Position numbers and translations under genes: made by a program
Notes under the pieces: model-generated
What the model was told of the DNA's origin: nothing
Seen by the model: only the letters and a program-made list of their open reading frames with translations
Database searches by the model: none
In this document: one piece after another, positions 1 through 6,288 of the stretch
Position numbering within the stretch: the stretch's first letter is position 1
Layout of the letters: each line of letters starts with the position of its first letter
Assembly: GCA_027296665.1 (NCBI GenBank)
Contig: JAPUIV010000082.1
Location: 1-6,312 of the forward strand
Length of the DNA: 6,312 nt
Source: Acidobacteriota bacterium
Lineage (GTDB): Bacteria; Acidobacteriota; Polarisedimenticolia; JAPUIV01
Reading direction: 5' to 3'

Positions 1-1094
1 CTGTTCTGGAACAGGAGCAACCGTCTTCCCCACACCCTCAACTTGCCGGCCGCCGCGGAACGGGCCACGGCGTCAAGAAAGACGGCAACGCAGATCGCCA
101 GGGCGGGAAGGAGGGGGATGAGATATCTTCCTCTCTTCCCGGAGATGATGGAAAAGGCCAGGAATCCCAGGCAGAACCACAGGATCATACACCGCCCGCC
201 GCCACCGCAATACGTTTTCCCCTTCCTCCACAGCCAGACCAACGCCCAGGGGACGAACAGGCACCAGGGGAAGAAATGCACCGGCAAGGTGGTGAAGTAG
301 TAGTACCAGGGGCGCGCGTGCGACCAGGAGGAGACCATCCTGCCGATATTTTGCTGGAACAGGATGATGTTGCGGTATTCCGGCCCACCCTGAATGCTGG
401 CCGGAATCAGCCAGGCGCAGATGATCGCCGCGGTGAGAGGCGCGCCCCAGAGGATATGCAGGGTCCGGCCGCGCCGCGGCGCCTCGGTGAACATGGCGAC
501 GGAAATGGCCCCCAGGCATATGATCAGGATCCCCACGGGGCCCTTGGTGAGAGTGGCCAGGCCCATCCCGCCATAAAAAAGAACGGCCCACCAGCCGCCG
601 TCCCGGCGAAACCGGCAGAAGCCGTAGACGGCCATGAGGATGAAAAATCCCAGAGGCACATCCAGCACTCCCACCCTTCCCAGCCAGAGGAACTGAAAGG
701 CGGTCGCCAGGATCAGCACGGAAAGAAGGGGAGTCGGTGGTGGAAACCAGAGCCGGGCCAACGCCCAGGTGAGGAAAAGAGTGCCCATGACGGCGAACGC
801 GGTGACGATCCGGCCCGCCCGGACTCCGAACCCCAGCGCCTGAAAGAAGGCCGACAACCAGAAGAACAGGGGCGGCTTTTCGGCGTATATCTCCCCGTTG
901 AGATGGGGGACCAGGTAATCGTTCAGGACCACCATCTCGCGGGAGACCTCCGCGTAGCGCGGCTCATCCGGGTTCCAGAGATCCCGGAGGAAGAAGGATG
1001 GCAAAGTCAGGATCAATCCGAGGAGGAGGATGACAAGAGCCGGGGGGACAGGCAGGGGACCGGCAGCGTTGCCGGAGGGGTCAGGTTGATTCAT
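1..1094 (-). CDS. ArnT/PMT_2-like membrane glycosyltransferase (GT39/GT83), 3' end cut by window edge
   Basis: Reading right to left from ATG at 1094, the frame stays open for 364 codons to the window edge. The N-terminus has one hydrophobic helix (residues about 18-36), then the first-loop signature of the GT-C family: W40-N-P-D-E-P-R-Y-A-E (catalytic-type Asp43/Glu44) and NGEIYAEKPPLFFW (66-79). Further family marks are GRVGVLDVPLGFF (139-151), TKGPVG (183-188), a loop ending in RPWYYYF (261-267) and SGKRGRYLIPLLPALAI (318-334). Relatives are usually about 500-560 residues, so roughly the last third is missing. These enzymes use a polyprenyl-phosphate-linked sugar and transfer it to an acceptor such as lipid A or protein on the periplasmic side; the sugar and acceptor cannot be read from sequence. 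The start overlaps the upstream GT2 gene by 14 bases, which suggests translational coupling; the ribosome site (GGCGGA) is weak. Family confident, exact role unknown. Confidence 0.88.
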   Translation of the reverse strand, partial: MNQPDPSGNAAGPLPVPPALVILLLGLILTLPSFFLRDLWNPDEPRYAEVSREMVVLNDYLVPHLNGEIYAEKPPLFFWLSAFFQALGFGVRAGRIVTAFAVMGTLFLTWALARLWFPPPTPLLSVLILATAFQFLWLGRVGVLDVPLGFFILMAVYGFCRFRRDGGWWAVLFYGGMGLATLTKGPVGILIICLGAISVAMFTEAPRRGRTLHILWGAPLTAAIICAWLIPASIQGGPEYRNIILFQQNIGRMVSSWSHARPWYYYFTTLPVHFFPWCLFVPWALVWLWRKGKTYCGGGGRCMILWFCLGFLAFSIISGKRGRYLIPLLPALAICVAVFLDAVARSAAAGKLRVWGRRLLLFQN

Positions 1095-1857
1095 TGTTTC
1101 CGCCGATCTCATGCACCTCGTAATCGAGCGATCGCCGCCGCATCCAGCGCACGGCGAAGCAATCCAGAAGCCCTCCCCACGCCCGGTCGAGATTGCCGTA
1201 CTTGGATACCCCCGAGAAACGCGGGTGGTGATCGACTTCAATTTCGCGAATGGAAAACCCGTGGAACACGAAAAGGGTCGGTAGAAAGCGGTGCATGCCG
1301 CGAAAGAAGGGAATGCGTCCCAGGGCCGATCTCCGGAAAAGTTTCAGGGAGCAGCCGGTGTCCCGGATCGAATGGCCGGTGATGAGGTTCCGGACGGTAT
1401 TCCCGATGCGGGATCCCGCCTTTTTGAGCCAACTATCCTGCCTTTTCCGCCGCCGGCCGAAAACCAGGTCGACTCCTTCGGCGGCCGCGATCAGGCGGGG
1501 AATTTCCTCCGGGGGGTTTTGCAGATCGGCGTCCAGGGTGGCAATCCATCTGCCCCGGGCCGCCCGGAATCCCGCGACCAGGGCGGCGCTCTGCCCCTGA
1601 TTCCGGGTCATTTTCAGAAGACGGATATGGCTGTTCCCGGCGGCGATCGCGGCAAGGATCTCTGGGCTTCCATCGACCGATCCATCGTCGACGAACAGGA
1701 TTTCCCATGATCTTTCGAGACTTTCAAGGGTCGCACCGAGCCTCTCCCACAACCGGTCCAGGCAACTTTTCTCATTGTAGACCGGGACCACGACCGACAG
1801 GTCAATCCCGGCCTCCGGAATTCCTTCTGGACGGCGCGGTGTATCGGTTGCGGTCAT
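1081..1857 (-). CDS. Family 2 glycosyltransferase, DPM1/ArnC-like polyprenyl-phosphate glycosyltransferase
   Basis: A 258-residue soluble GT-A enzyme. Visible motifs are VVPVYNE (23-29, nucleotide-sugar fold), DDGS (57-60), QGQSAA (87-92), the metal-binding DADLQNPPEEI (109-119), DTGCSLKLFRR (166-176) and HPRFSGVSKYG (211-221). The last of these is typical of enzymes that load a sugar from an NDP-sugar onto dolichyl or undecaprenyl phosphate. Unlike ArnC or GtrB there is no C-terminal membrane-helix pair; the protein ends in a short basic/polar tail. The frame is open far upstream, to 2340, but that extension runs antisense through bolA and lacks family similarity. The ATG at 1857 gives a normal length and lies about 25 bases after the predicted start of transcription. 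An in-frame GTG at 1875 is an alternative. The ArnT-like gene follows with an overlap, so the two probably act in sequence: carrier loading, then transfer across the membrane. Confidence 0.9.
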   Translation of the reverse strand: MTATDTPRRPEGIPEAGIDLSVVVPVYNEKSCLDRLWERLGATLESLERSWEILFVDDGSVDGSPEILAAIAAGNSHIRLLKMTRNQGQSAALVAGFRAARGRWIATLDADLQNPPEEIPRLIAAAEGVDLVFGRRRKRQDSWLKKAGSRIGNTVRNLITGHSIRDTGCSLKLFRRSALGRIPFFRGMHRFLPTLFVFHGFSIREIEVDHHPRFSGVSKYGNLDRAWGGLLDCFAVRWMRRRSLDYEVHEIGGNNEST

Positions 1858-1889
1858 CTTAAGTCCATTCTTCACCCGATCAAACCAGT

Positions 1890-1917
1890 AGTATATATCC
1901 GGATCCGGATTTGACAG
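1890..1917 (-). promoter_or_regulatory. Predicted sigma70-type promoter for the GT2-GT39 operon
   Basis: On the minus strand, CTGTCA (-35, plus positions 1912-1917; 4/6 to consensus) is separated by 16 bases from TATACT (-10, 1890-1895; 5/6). Transcription would begin near 1883, leaving a short leader before the ATG at 1857. The -35 box overlaps that of the opposing bolA promoter and the 14-bp palindrome fills most of the spacer, so the two promoters probably compete or share a regulator. Prediction by eye only. Confidence 0.5.
1897..1910. repeat. Perfect 14-bp palindrome between divergent promoters (possible operator)
   Basis: ATCCGGATCCGGAT is its own reverse complement. It lies in the spacer of the leftward promoter and directly abuts the -35 box of the rightward one. 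A dimeric regulator bound here would contact both promoters. CCGGATC-like words are common in this genome, so chance or composition bias is a real alternative. Confidence 0.55.
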
Positions 1918-1940
1918 TTGGGGAACCTGCATGGTATAAA
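1911..1940 (+). promoter_or_regulatory. Predicted strong sigma70-type promoter for bolA-grxD
   Basis: A consensus -35 TTGACA (1911-1916) is followed, 18 bases later, by TATAAA (1935-1940) as -10. The expected transcription start is near 1947, about 35 bases before the bolA ATG at 1982. It is the best promoter match in the window and sits in the only sizeable intergenic gap. The transporter gene downstream of grxD has no obvious promoter of its own and probably depends on this one. Confidence 0.65.
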
Positions 1941-1945
1941 ACCAT
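1931..1945. repeat. Short inverted repeat spanning the bolA -10 box
   Basis: ATGGT (1931-1935) and ACCAT (1941-1945) form 5-bp inverted arms around ATAAA, so the repeat covers the -10 element. This is a plausible place for a repressor half-site pair, but the arms are short and chance is possible. Confidence 0.3.
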
Positions 1946-1981
1946 ACAAAAAGGTCTGGATTAGAAAGGATCATGGTAGAG

Positions 1982-2254
1982 ATGAATCTGCAGGAAGATG
2001 TGAAGGCGAAGATCGAGGCGGCCATGCCCGGCGCCCGGGTGCATCTCCGGGATTTCACCGGTGAGGGAAACCACCTCGAGGCGAACATCATCTGGAGCGG
2101 TTTCGCGGGGATGACCACCCTCGAGCAGCACCGAAAAGTGTATGCCGCCCTGGAAGGGATGGTGGGTGGGGAGTCGCCGGTCCACGCCCTGGCCTTGAAA
2201 ACCTGGACCCAGGAACCTGATAAAAGTGAAGATCCCCTGCCCGGCAACCGGTAG
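1982..2254 (+). CDS. bolA: BolA family protein
   Basis: A 90-residue protein with the BolA fold signature. It has an N-terminal helix (2-15), a first strand and loop RVHLRDFTGEGNHLEANI (19-36) with His31 in the variable Cys/His loop, the FxGxxxxxxHRxVY helix (FAGMTTLEQHRKVY, 41-54), and VHALALKTW (67-75) with the family-invariant His68. BolA proteins bind CGFS glutaredoxins and share a [2Fe-2S] cluster with them; some also bind DNA. The CGFS glutaredoxin gene follows after 30 bases, which strongly supports this pairing. An ATG at 1973 is also in frame, but AAGGA (1966-1970) ends only two bases before it. The same site is well placed for ATG 1982, so I prefer the shorter form. The C-terminal 15 residues are polar and probably flexible. 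Family is certain; whether it acts in Fe-S delivery, iron sensing or transcription is inference. Confidence 0.93.
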   Translation: MNLQEDVKAKIEAAMPGARVHLRDFTGEGNHLEANIIWSGFAGMTTLEQHRKVYAALEGMVGGESPVHALALKTWTQEPDKSEDPLPGNR

Positions 2255-2263
2255 CATCCGGTT
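2246..2263 (+). other. Small intercistronic hairpin at the bolA stop codon
   Basis: AACCGG (2246-2251) pairs perfectly with CCGGTT (2258-2263) across a six-base loop that contains the bolA stop codon TAG. There is no U-tract, so it is not an intrinsic terminator. It ends about 11 bases before the grxD ribosome site and could affect RNA stability or relative translation of the two genes, or mean nothing. Confidence 0.3.
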
Positions 2264-2273
2264 CGGGAAGGAA

Positions 2274-2280
2274 AAGGAGG
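2274..2280 (+). promoter_or_regulatory. Strong ribosome binding site fixing the grxD GTG start
   Basis: AAGGAGG is a near-perfect Shine-Dalgarno sequence four bases before GTG at 2285. There is no nearby in-frame ATG upstream of the conserved domain, so it decides the start of grxD. Confidence 0.75.
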
Positions 2281-2284
2281 AGCA

Positions 2285-2623
2285 GTGAGTCGCGATCTGA
2301 ACTCGGAAATCAAAACGGAAATCGAGCAGAACAAGATCATGGTCTACATCAAGGGCACCCCGGAGTTCCCCCGTTGCGGGTTCTCCAACGCCATGGTGCA
2401 AGTCCTGAACAAGATCGGCAAACCTTTCTCATCGGTCGATGTCCTGGCCGATCCGGAAAAATGGCAGGCAGTGAAGGCCTTCTCCAACTGGCCGACCATC
2501 CCGCAGATCTATGTCAACGGTGAGTTCGTTGGCGGTTGCGACATCACCCTGGAGATGCACCAGAAGGGCGAGCTCTCCCCCCTGATCGAAAAGGCGTTCG
2601 CCGCTGCTCCGGAAACAAAGTAA
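2285..2623 (+). CDS. grxD: Monothiol CGFS glutaredoxin (Grx4/GrxD type)
   Basis: A 112-residue single-domain glutaredoxin, the usual length for bacterial Grx4. Key residues: Lys23 in VYIKGTPEFPR, active-site motif Cys31-Gly-Phe-Ser34, the WPTIPQIYVNGEFVGG segment (69-84) with the TIP cis-proline loop (71-73), and Cys85-Asp86, which contact glutathione. CGFS glutaredoxins hold a [2Fe-2S] cluster between two monomers, or with a BolA partner, using the CGFS cysteine and glutathione. They serve as cytosolic cluster carriers rather than general disulfide reductases. The bolA gene lies immediately upstream under a shared promoter, so the BolA-Grx heterodimer is the expected product of this operon. 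Translation starts at a GTG behind a strong ribosome site. The EamA transporter gene follows after 23 bases with no terminator between. Identification is secure. Confidence 0.96.
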   Translation: MSRDLNSEIKTEIEQNKIMVYIKGTPEFPRCGFSNAMVQVLNKIGKPFSSVDVLADPEKWQAVKAFSNWPTIPQIYVNGEFVGGCDITLEMHQKGELSPLIEKAFAAAPETK

Positions 2624-2646
2624 CCTGAATCTTCCGGGGATCCTGT

Positions 2647-3621
2647 ATGGAACCGGCCGCTCCCCCGCGCCCCATCCTATTTTTCGGAGCGATCACCCTT
2701 CTGATTCTGATCTGGGGAACCACCTGGGCGGCGATCCGGATTGGACTCGAAGGGATCCCGCCATTCACCGGGATCGCCCTGCGGTTCGCCATCGCCGCGG
2801 CTCTCCTTTTCCTTCTCGCCCCCGTGATGAAGGTCCGTTTCTGGGCCACCCCGCGAGAGCCATTCCTTTGGGTGATGAACGGTATTTTCGGTTTCACCAT
2901 CTCATACGGCGTGATCTACTGGGGCGAGCAATGGGTCCCTTCGGGTCTTTCCGCCGTCCTGTTCGCAACCTTCCCCCTTTTCGTGGCCCTGATGGCCCAT
3001 TTCAGCCTGCCGGGAGAGTCGCTCACGCCGCTGGGGATGGCGGGAATCCTGATCGGGTTCGGCGGGGTTGTGGTCATCTTCTCGGAGGATCTTCAGTTAC
3101 TGGGAGGACCCCATGTCGCCGTCGCATCGTTGATCATGTTGGGCTCGCCGTTTTGCATGGCGGTCGCCAACATCCTGGTGAAACGTTATGGAAAGGGGAT
3201 CCACCCGATCTCTCTCACCATGGTTCCGATGGCGATCACCGCCGGGATCATGGGTTGCCTCGCCCTGATCTGGGAGCGCGGCCGGATCATATCCTTCGAT
3301 GCCTCTTCACTCGGCGCGCTGTTCTACCTGGCCATCTTCGGTTCCGCCCTGACCTTCACGCTCTACTACTGGCTCCTGGGACAGGTCCCGGTGACCCGGC
3401 TCTCGCTGATCGCCTTTGCCGTTCCGGTGGTGGCGGTACTGGTGGGAACCCTCTTTCTGGGAGAGTCGTTCACCCGCCGCACCCTGGCGGGAGCGGCGCT
3501 GGTGGTCGCCGGGGTGGCCCTGGCCGGCCGTTCCCGCGGCCGGCGCCCTGACCTCTCCGGAGCGGGTCAAGCCGAGGGGATGAAACAGGCTATGGGTGAA
3601 GGGAAAATGCCCGCCAGATAA
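2647..3621 (+). CDS. EamA/DMT-superfamily transporter (ten membrane helices)
   Basis: A 324-residue inner-membrane protein with two tandem EamA repeats. The first covers about residues 9-147 and the second about 158-294, with five hydrophobic helices each. Family marks are IWGTTWAAIRIGLEGIPP (22-39, typical first helix and loop), ALRFAIAA (44-51), the P-rich helix FATFPLFVALMAHF (106-119), GESLTPLGMAGILIGFGGVVVI (123-144) and, in the second half, AVPVVAVLVGTLFLGES (258-274). Members export metabolites, amino acids or drugs, usually by proton exchange; the substrate cannot be predicted. A charged tail of about 30 residues follows the last helix. It starts 23 bases after grxD and is probably co-transcribed, though a functional link to BolA/Grx is not known to me. 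The 3' end overlaps the convergent methyltransferase gene by 32 bases. Confidence 0.92.
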   Translation: MEPAAPPRPILFFGAITLLILIWGTTWAAIRIGLEGIPPFTGIALRFAIAAALLFLLAPVMKVRFWATPREPFLWVMNGIFGFTISYGVIYWGEQWVPSGLSAVLFATFPLFVALMAHFSLPGESLTPLGMAGILIGFGGVVVIFSEDLQLLGGPHVAVASLIMLGSPFCMAVANILVKRYGKGIHPISLTMVPMAITAGIMGCLALIWERGRIISFDASSLGALFYLAIFGSALTFTLYYWLLGQVPVTRLSLIAFAVPVVAVLVGTLFLGESFTRRTLAGAALVVAGVALAGRSRGRRPDLSGAGQAEGMKQAMGEGKMPAR

Positions 3622-4174
3622 GAAAACCGGTGATCAGCAGCAAGCCCACCACCATCCACTGTTCCCGGTTGCGCCGCAGCCGGTCGGCCGACCATCGGCG
3701 GTGGGTCGCTTCGGGGTAGGGACGAAGGGAAGGAAGAAAGGCCGGCACCGATCGGAAATAGTGCTCGAATGCCTCGCCGTGCGTCTTCCGCAGGCGGGCA
3801 GGTTCCACCTGTTCCTTCCGGCGGAAGTAGTCGCCAAAAAATAACCCCCACCCGAGAAAGAGAAGAAACGGCGTGCCATGAAACGGCAGATGCGCCATGA
3901 TGCACAGGCCGGTGAAGATGAAGAAACGGCCCAGATAGAGGGGGTTGCGGGTGTAGCAGTAGGGTCCGCTGGTCACCAATTCCCTGGTTTTCAGCAGGTG
4001 TCCCGCCGCCCAGAAACGGATCGCTTCTCCCAGGGCGATGAGGGGAATCCCGGTGACGAGAGAGATCCCGGTCGGCCGCGCGAAGAAAAGTATAAGACCG
4101 ACGGAGATATAAAGGAGGACAAGGCGGATCCGTCGGATCGCCTGGCTGCCTGTTTTGGATTCTTCCTCTCCCAC
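3590..4174 (-). CDS. Isoprenylcysteine carboxyl methyltransferase (ICMT/PEMT) family membrane methyltransferase
   Basis: About 194 residues with hydrophobic segments near 15-32, 37-48, 83-95, 100-114 and a C-terminal helix (173-188). The SAM-binding signature of the ICMT/PEMT family is clear: RFWAAGHLLKTRELVTSGPYCYTRNPLYLG (53-82), followed by a second conserved part, EQVEPARLRKTHGEAFEHYFRSVPAFLP (121-148). In bacteria such proteins methylate lipophilic acceptors. Bacillus BpsB (YpbQ), which O-methylates alkylpyrones made by the neighbouring type III PKS BpsA, is the relevant precedent. Here it is the last gene of the run methyltransferase, flavoprotein, ICMT, with a 64-base gap behind the flavoprotein gene. 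The frame also offers a GTG at 4210 without a ribosome site; the GTG at 4174 has GGAGGGAG seven bases upstream and is preferred. The C-terminal extension past residue 150 is longer than in minimal members and contributes an extra helix. Acceptor unknown. Confidence 0.85.
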   Translation of the reverse strand: MGEEESKTGSQAIRRIRLVLLYISVGLILFFARPTGISLVTGIPLIALGEAIRFWAAGHLLKTRELVTSGPYCYTRNPLYLGRFFIFTGLCIMAHLPFHGTPFLLFLGWGLFFGDYFRRKEQVEPARLRKTHGEAFEHYFRSVPAFLPSLRPYPEATHRRWSADRLRRNREQWMVVGLLLITGFLIWRAFSLHP

Positions 4175-4181
4175 CTGTTTT

Positions 4182-4189
4182 CTCCCTCC
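4182..4189 (-). promoter_or_regulatory. Ribosome binding site choosing the GTG start at 4174
   Basis: On the minus strand GGAGGGAG is followed by seven bases and GTG (4174). The alternative GTG at 4210 has no purine-rich site before it, so this signal supports the shorter protein. Confidence 0.6.
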
Positions 4190-4238
4190 AGTGAGCGGAG
4201 ATCCTCTCACGAAATGCCGTCCGGGAACAACCGGGAGA

Positions 4239-5501
4239 TCATACCGGCTGGCCCAGCAGCAGGGAGGGGTCGAGGAGTTTGGCGGGGGAGAGGGTATCCC
4301 CGATGACTCCCATGAAGGTTTCCCGCAAGGCGGGGGCCCGGTTCAGGTGGCGGACCAGGGAATCAACCAGGAAGGGGGAACGGATCAACGCCTGGAGAAG
4401 TGCGCAGAACCTTCGCTTCGGGAGAAGATGATCCCGGCGCAGGGTTTCATACCTGGAAAGATACCGGCTGGAGAGATCGTTCGACCGCAACGCCTCGTCG
4501 GCGACCGCTGCGGCGATCTCCGCTCCTTTCAGCGCGATGTGGATCCCCTCTCCGGTCAGCGGATCGTAGAACCCGGCGGCATCTCCAACCAGGAGAAGAC
4601 CTGCGTGCACCTGCCGGGAGGTGTCGAAGGCCATCGGGCCGCAGCCCTGCACGGTCGATCGAAAGGCCGCATCCCGGACCCGTTCGAAGGCGCCGGGAAA
4701 TTGGCGCAATCGTTCCTGAAACGATTCTTCCGGATTTTTCCCCTGCGGGGAAATCTGATTGGAGGGGAGGACGATCCCCACCGTCCAATCCCCCTGGCCG
4801 GTCGGATTCAGGATGCAGTAGGAATCACCGGAAAGAAAGACTTCTCCGTATTCACCGTCGGCCGGCACCCCCGAGTATCTCCGGATATATCCGGTCCGGT
4901 GAAGCCGCCGGTGCGGCCGCCGGAGGTCCAGCCGGCGCGCGACAATGGAGTGCCGCCCATCGGCACCGACCACCAAGCGGCTCCGGATCGGCCGATTCAT
5001 TCCGCCCTCCGCGGCGACCACTCCCGATACCTTGCCATTCTCCATCAGCAGATCGGTGACGCGGGCCGAGTACCGGACTTCCGCCCCTTGCCGCGCCGCG
5101 TGCCGCGCCAGGGTTCCGTCCAGAACAGGCCGGGACAGGGAGATCCCTCCCGTCTGGAACCGGAAGGGTGCTCCGGCCGCGCCTGTTGTGATCACTTTCG
5201 TTGCGATCCCAGGGAAATCTCCCGACATCGTCTCGCCGCGCGCGGTGTGGATCCGCATACCGCGCAGCGATTTGGGATGGCATTTTTCTAGGTCGGGAAG
5301 AACTCCGAGCTTTTCCAGCAACCGGACGGCATCGGGATTGATAAATTCTCCGCAGGCTTTCTGGCGGGGTCCCGGCCCCTTATCCAGAACGATGACATCG
5401 TGTCCCAGGCCGGCGAGATGGGCCGCCAGGCCGCTTCCCGCCGGTCCCGCCCCGACCACCAGCACCTCGCAATCGAACCGTTGGGAGAAAACCGCGGTCA
5501 T
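4239..5501 (-). CDS. FAD-dependent oxidoreductase, geranylgeranyl reductase/FixC-like family
   Basis: A 420-residue flavoprotein of the PHBH-like class. The N-terminal Rossmann motif VVGAGPAGSGLAAHLA (15-30) binds ADP, with Asp40 at the end of the second strand. KACGEFINPDAV (48-59) is typical of this subfamily, followed by SLSRPVLDGTLARHA (121-135), GADGRHSIVARR (179-190, the DG motif) and LLVGDAAGFYDPLTGEGIHIALKGAE (303-328, FAD ribityl/pyrophosphate contacts). No membrane helix is evident. Homologues either reduce prenyl chains or hydroxylate aromatic rings. In the Streptomyces srs cluster a flavoprotein hydroxylates alkylresorcinol on the way to alkylquinones, and I infer a similar role from the neighbours. 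The ATG overlaps the stop of the upstream methyltransferase (ATGA, four bases), implying translational coupling. Chemistry (hydroxylation or reduction) is undetermined; family is secure. Confidence 0.9.
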   Translation of the reverse strand: MTAVFSQRFDCEVLVVGAGPAGSGLAAHLAGLGHDVIVLDKGPGPRQKACGEFINPDAVRLLEKLGVLPDLEKCHPKSLRGMRIHTARGETMSGDFPGIATKVITTGAAGAPFRFQTGGISLSRPVLDGTLARHAARQGAEVRYSARVTDLLMENGKVSGVVAAEGGMNRPIRSRLVVGADGRHSIVARRLDLRRPHRRLHRTGYIRRYSGVPADGEYGEVFLSGDSYCILNPTGQGDWTVGIVLPSNQISPQGKNPEESFQERLRQFPGAFERVRDAAFRSTVQGCGPMAFDTSRQVHAGLLLVGDAAGFYDPLTGEGIHIALKGAEIAAAVADEALRSNDLSSRYLSRYETLRRDHLLPKRRFCALLQALIRSPFLVDSLVRHLNRAPALRETFMGVIGDTLSPAKLLDPSLLLGQPV

Positions 5502-6274
5502 CTCTGGTCCTGGTCTCCTTCGGGCGGCGTTAACTCGTCACCAGGGTGGCGGTAGATGATGGCGGCCCGGAAGAATAGGTGTTTGCGGATCGTTGCCGTG
5601 CCGGCGCCGGCGGCCGCCGCCATCTGCCGGTATTCCTTCAGGGTGAAGGAGCGGAGGATGGAGAGGGGACCGTCGTACCGGATCAACCGGTTCCGGGAGA
5701 CTAGCCGCAACGCCATCTGGGTGGCCTTATGGGCGATCCGGCCTCTGCGGAGATCGCTGACGATCCAGCCGATCCGGCAGACCCGTGTCATCTCGCTCAT
5801 CACCGAGATGGCCGCGGTGTCGGGCAGGTGATGCAGAACCTGGGAACAGAACAGGATGTCGATCGATCGATCGGGAAAGGGCAGGCGGGTAGCGTCCCCC
5901 CGCAGGAGGCAGGCCTGCTCGACGTTCCGCAATCGCCGCGCGGCCAGGTCGAGGATCTCCTCCGACCGGTCCATCGCCAGCACCCTGACCGTTCTTCCGG
6001 AATCGGCCGCCCACCGCGCCGCCACGGCGGAGAGATCCCCTCCGCCCGTCCCGAGGTCGGCCAGTACCAGTTCCCGCCGCCGGGAAACGGACCGGGTGAG
6101 GAGTGACAGGTGCCGGGTGAGGAGTTTCCAGTTGCCGAAGATCCGGTTCACCCGTTCCAGATCATGCAGGGCCGTCTCCACCTCTTCGATGGGCAGGCAG
6201 GAGAGATCGTCCATCAACTCCTGCCGTTCCCAAACCCTGGGGAGAGTGCCAAACCAAGACCCATTATTCCCCAT
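5498..6274 (-). CDS. Class I SAM-dependent methyltransferase (UbiE/Methyltransf_11-like)
   Basis: 258 residues. After an N-terminal segment ELMDDLSCLPIEEVETALHDLERVNRI (19-45), the SAM fold shows motif I DLGTGGGD (73-80), the acidic end of strand 2 in LAMDRS (99-104), GDATRLPFPDRSIDIL (126-141) and the post-motif SQVLHHLPD (144-152). The C-terminal 60 residues form the usual substrate-side region. From memory, an MDD/ALxxLxRxN-type N-terminus followed by a GTGGGD-like motif I is common in methyltransferases placed between a type III PKS and an FAD oxidoreductase; this should be checked by search. The ATG at 6274 lies 14 bases after the stop of the upstream gene behind a weak AAGGTAGG. The ATG at 6214 (Met21), behind AGGAG, is an alternative. 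It couples by a four-base overlap to the flavoprotein gene. Likely O- or C-methylation of a phenolic or quinone-like intermediate, by inference. Confidence 0.85.
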   Translation of the reverse strand: MGNNGSWFGTLPRVWERQELMDDLSCLPIEEVETALHDLERVNRIFGNWKLLTRHLSLLTRSVSRRRELVLADLGTGGGDLSAVAARWAADSGRTVRVLAMDRSEEILDLAARRLRNVEQACLLRGDATRLPFPDRSIDILFCSQVLHHLPDTAAISVMSEMTRVCRIGWIVSDLRRGRIAHKATQMALRLVSRNRLIRYDGPLSILRSFTLKEYRQMAAAAGAGTATIRKHLFFRAAIIYRHPGDELTPPEGDQDQR

Positions 6275-6288
6275 GCGGTTGGCCTACC

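Noticed and set aside
73..591. Minus-strand open frame of 172 codons inside the left-hand gene
   Set aside because: It is an alternate frame of the ArnT-like gene. The motif-bearing frame is open from 1094 to position 1 without a stop, so there is no frameshift to explain.
276..1382. Long plus-strand open frame of 368 codons
   Set aside because: It is antisense to the two glycosyltransferase genes, has a composition rich in Arg, Gly, Pro, Glu and Gln with no recognisable domain, and the minus-strand frame carries clear family motifs.
1858..2340. N-terminal extension of the GT2 frame to a start at 2340
   Set aside because: The extra 161 codons run antisense through bolA and the grxD start and cross both predicted promoters; the extension has no family similarity and the ATG at 1857 gives a normal length.
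2624..2646. Possible terminator between grxD and the transporter gene
   Set aside because: The 23-base gap has no stable stem and no T-run, so read-through is more likely.
2868..3551. Plus-strand frame of 227 codons within the transporter gene
   Set aside because: It is a +1 shadow of the EamA gene, Arg/Gly/Pro-rich and without hydrophobic periodicity, while the main frame shows ten membrane helices.
4155..5291. Plus-strand open frame of 378 codons
   Set aside because: It lies opposite the FAD oxidoreductase, whose FAD-binding motifs are intact. The plus-strand product is low-complexity Gly/Arg/Pro-rich, as expected for a GC-rich shadow.
5860..5873. CGATCGATCGATCG tandem palindrome as a regulatory or recombination site
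   Set aside because: It lies in the coding sequence of the methyltransferase, where it encodes the conserved acidic/hydrophobic Asp-Arg-Ser-Ile-Asp-Ile stretch; it is more simply explained by codon choice.
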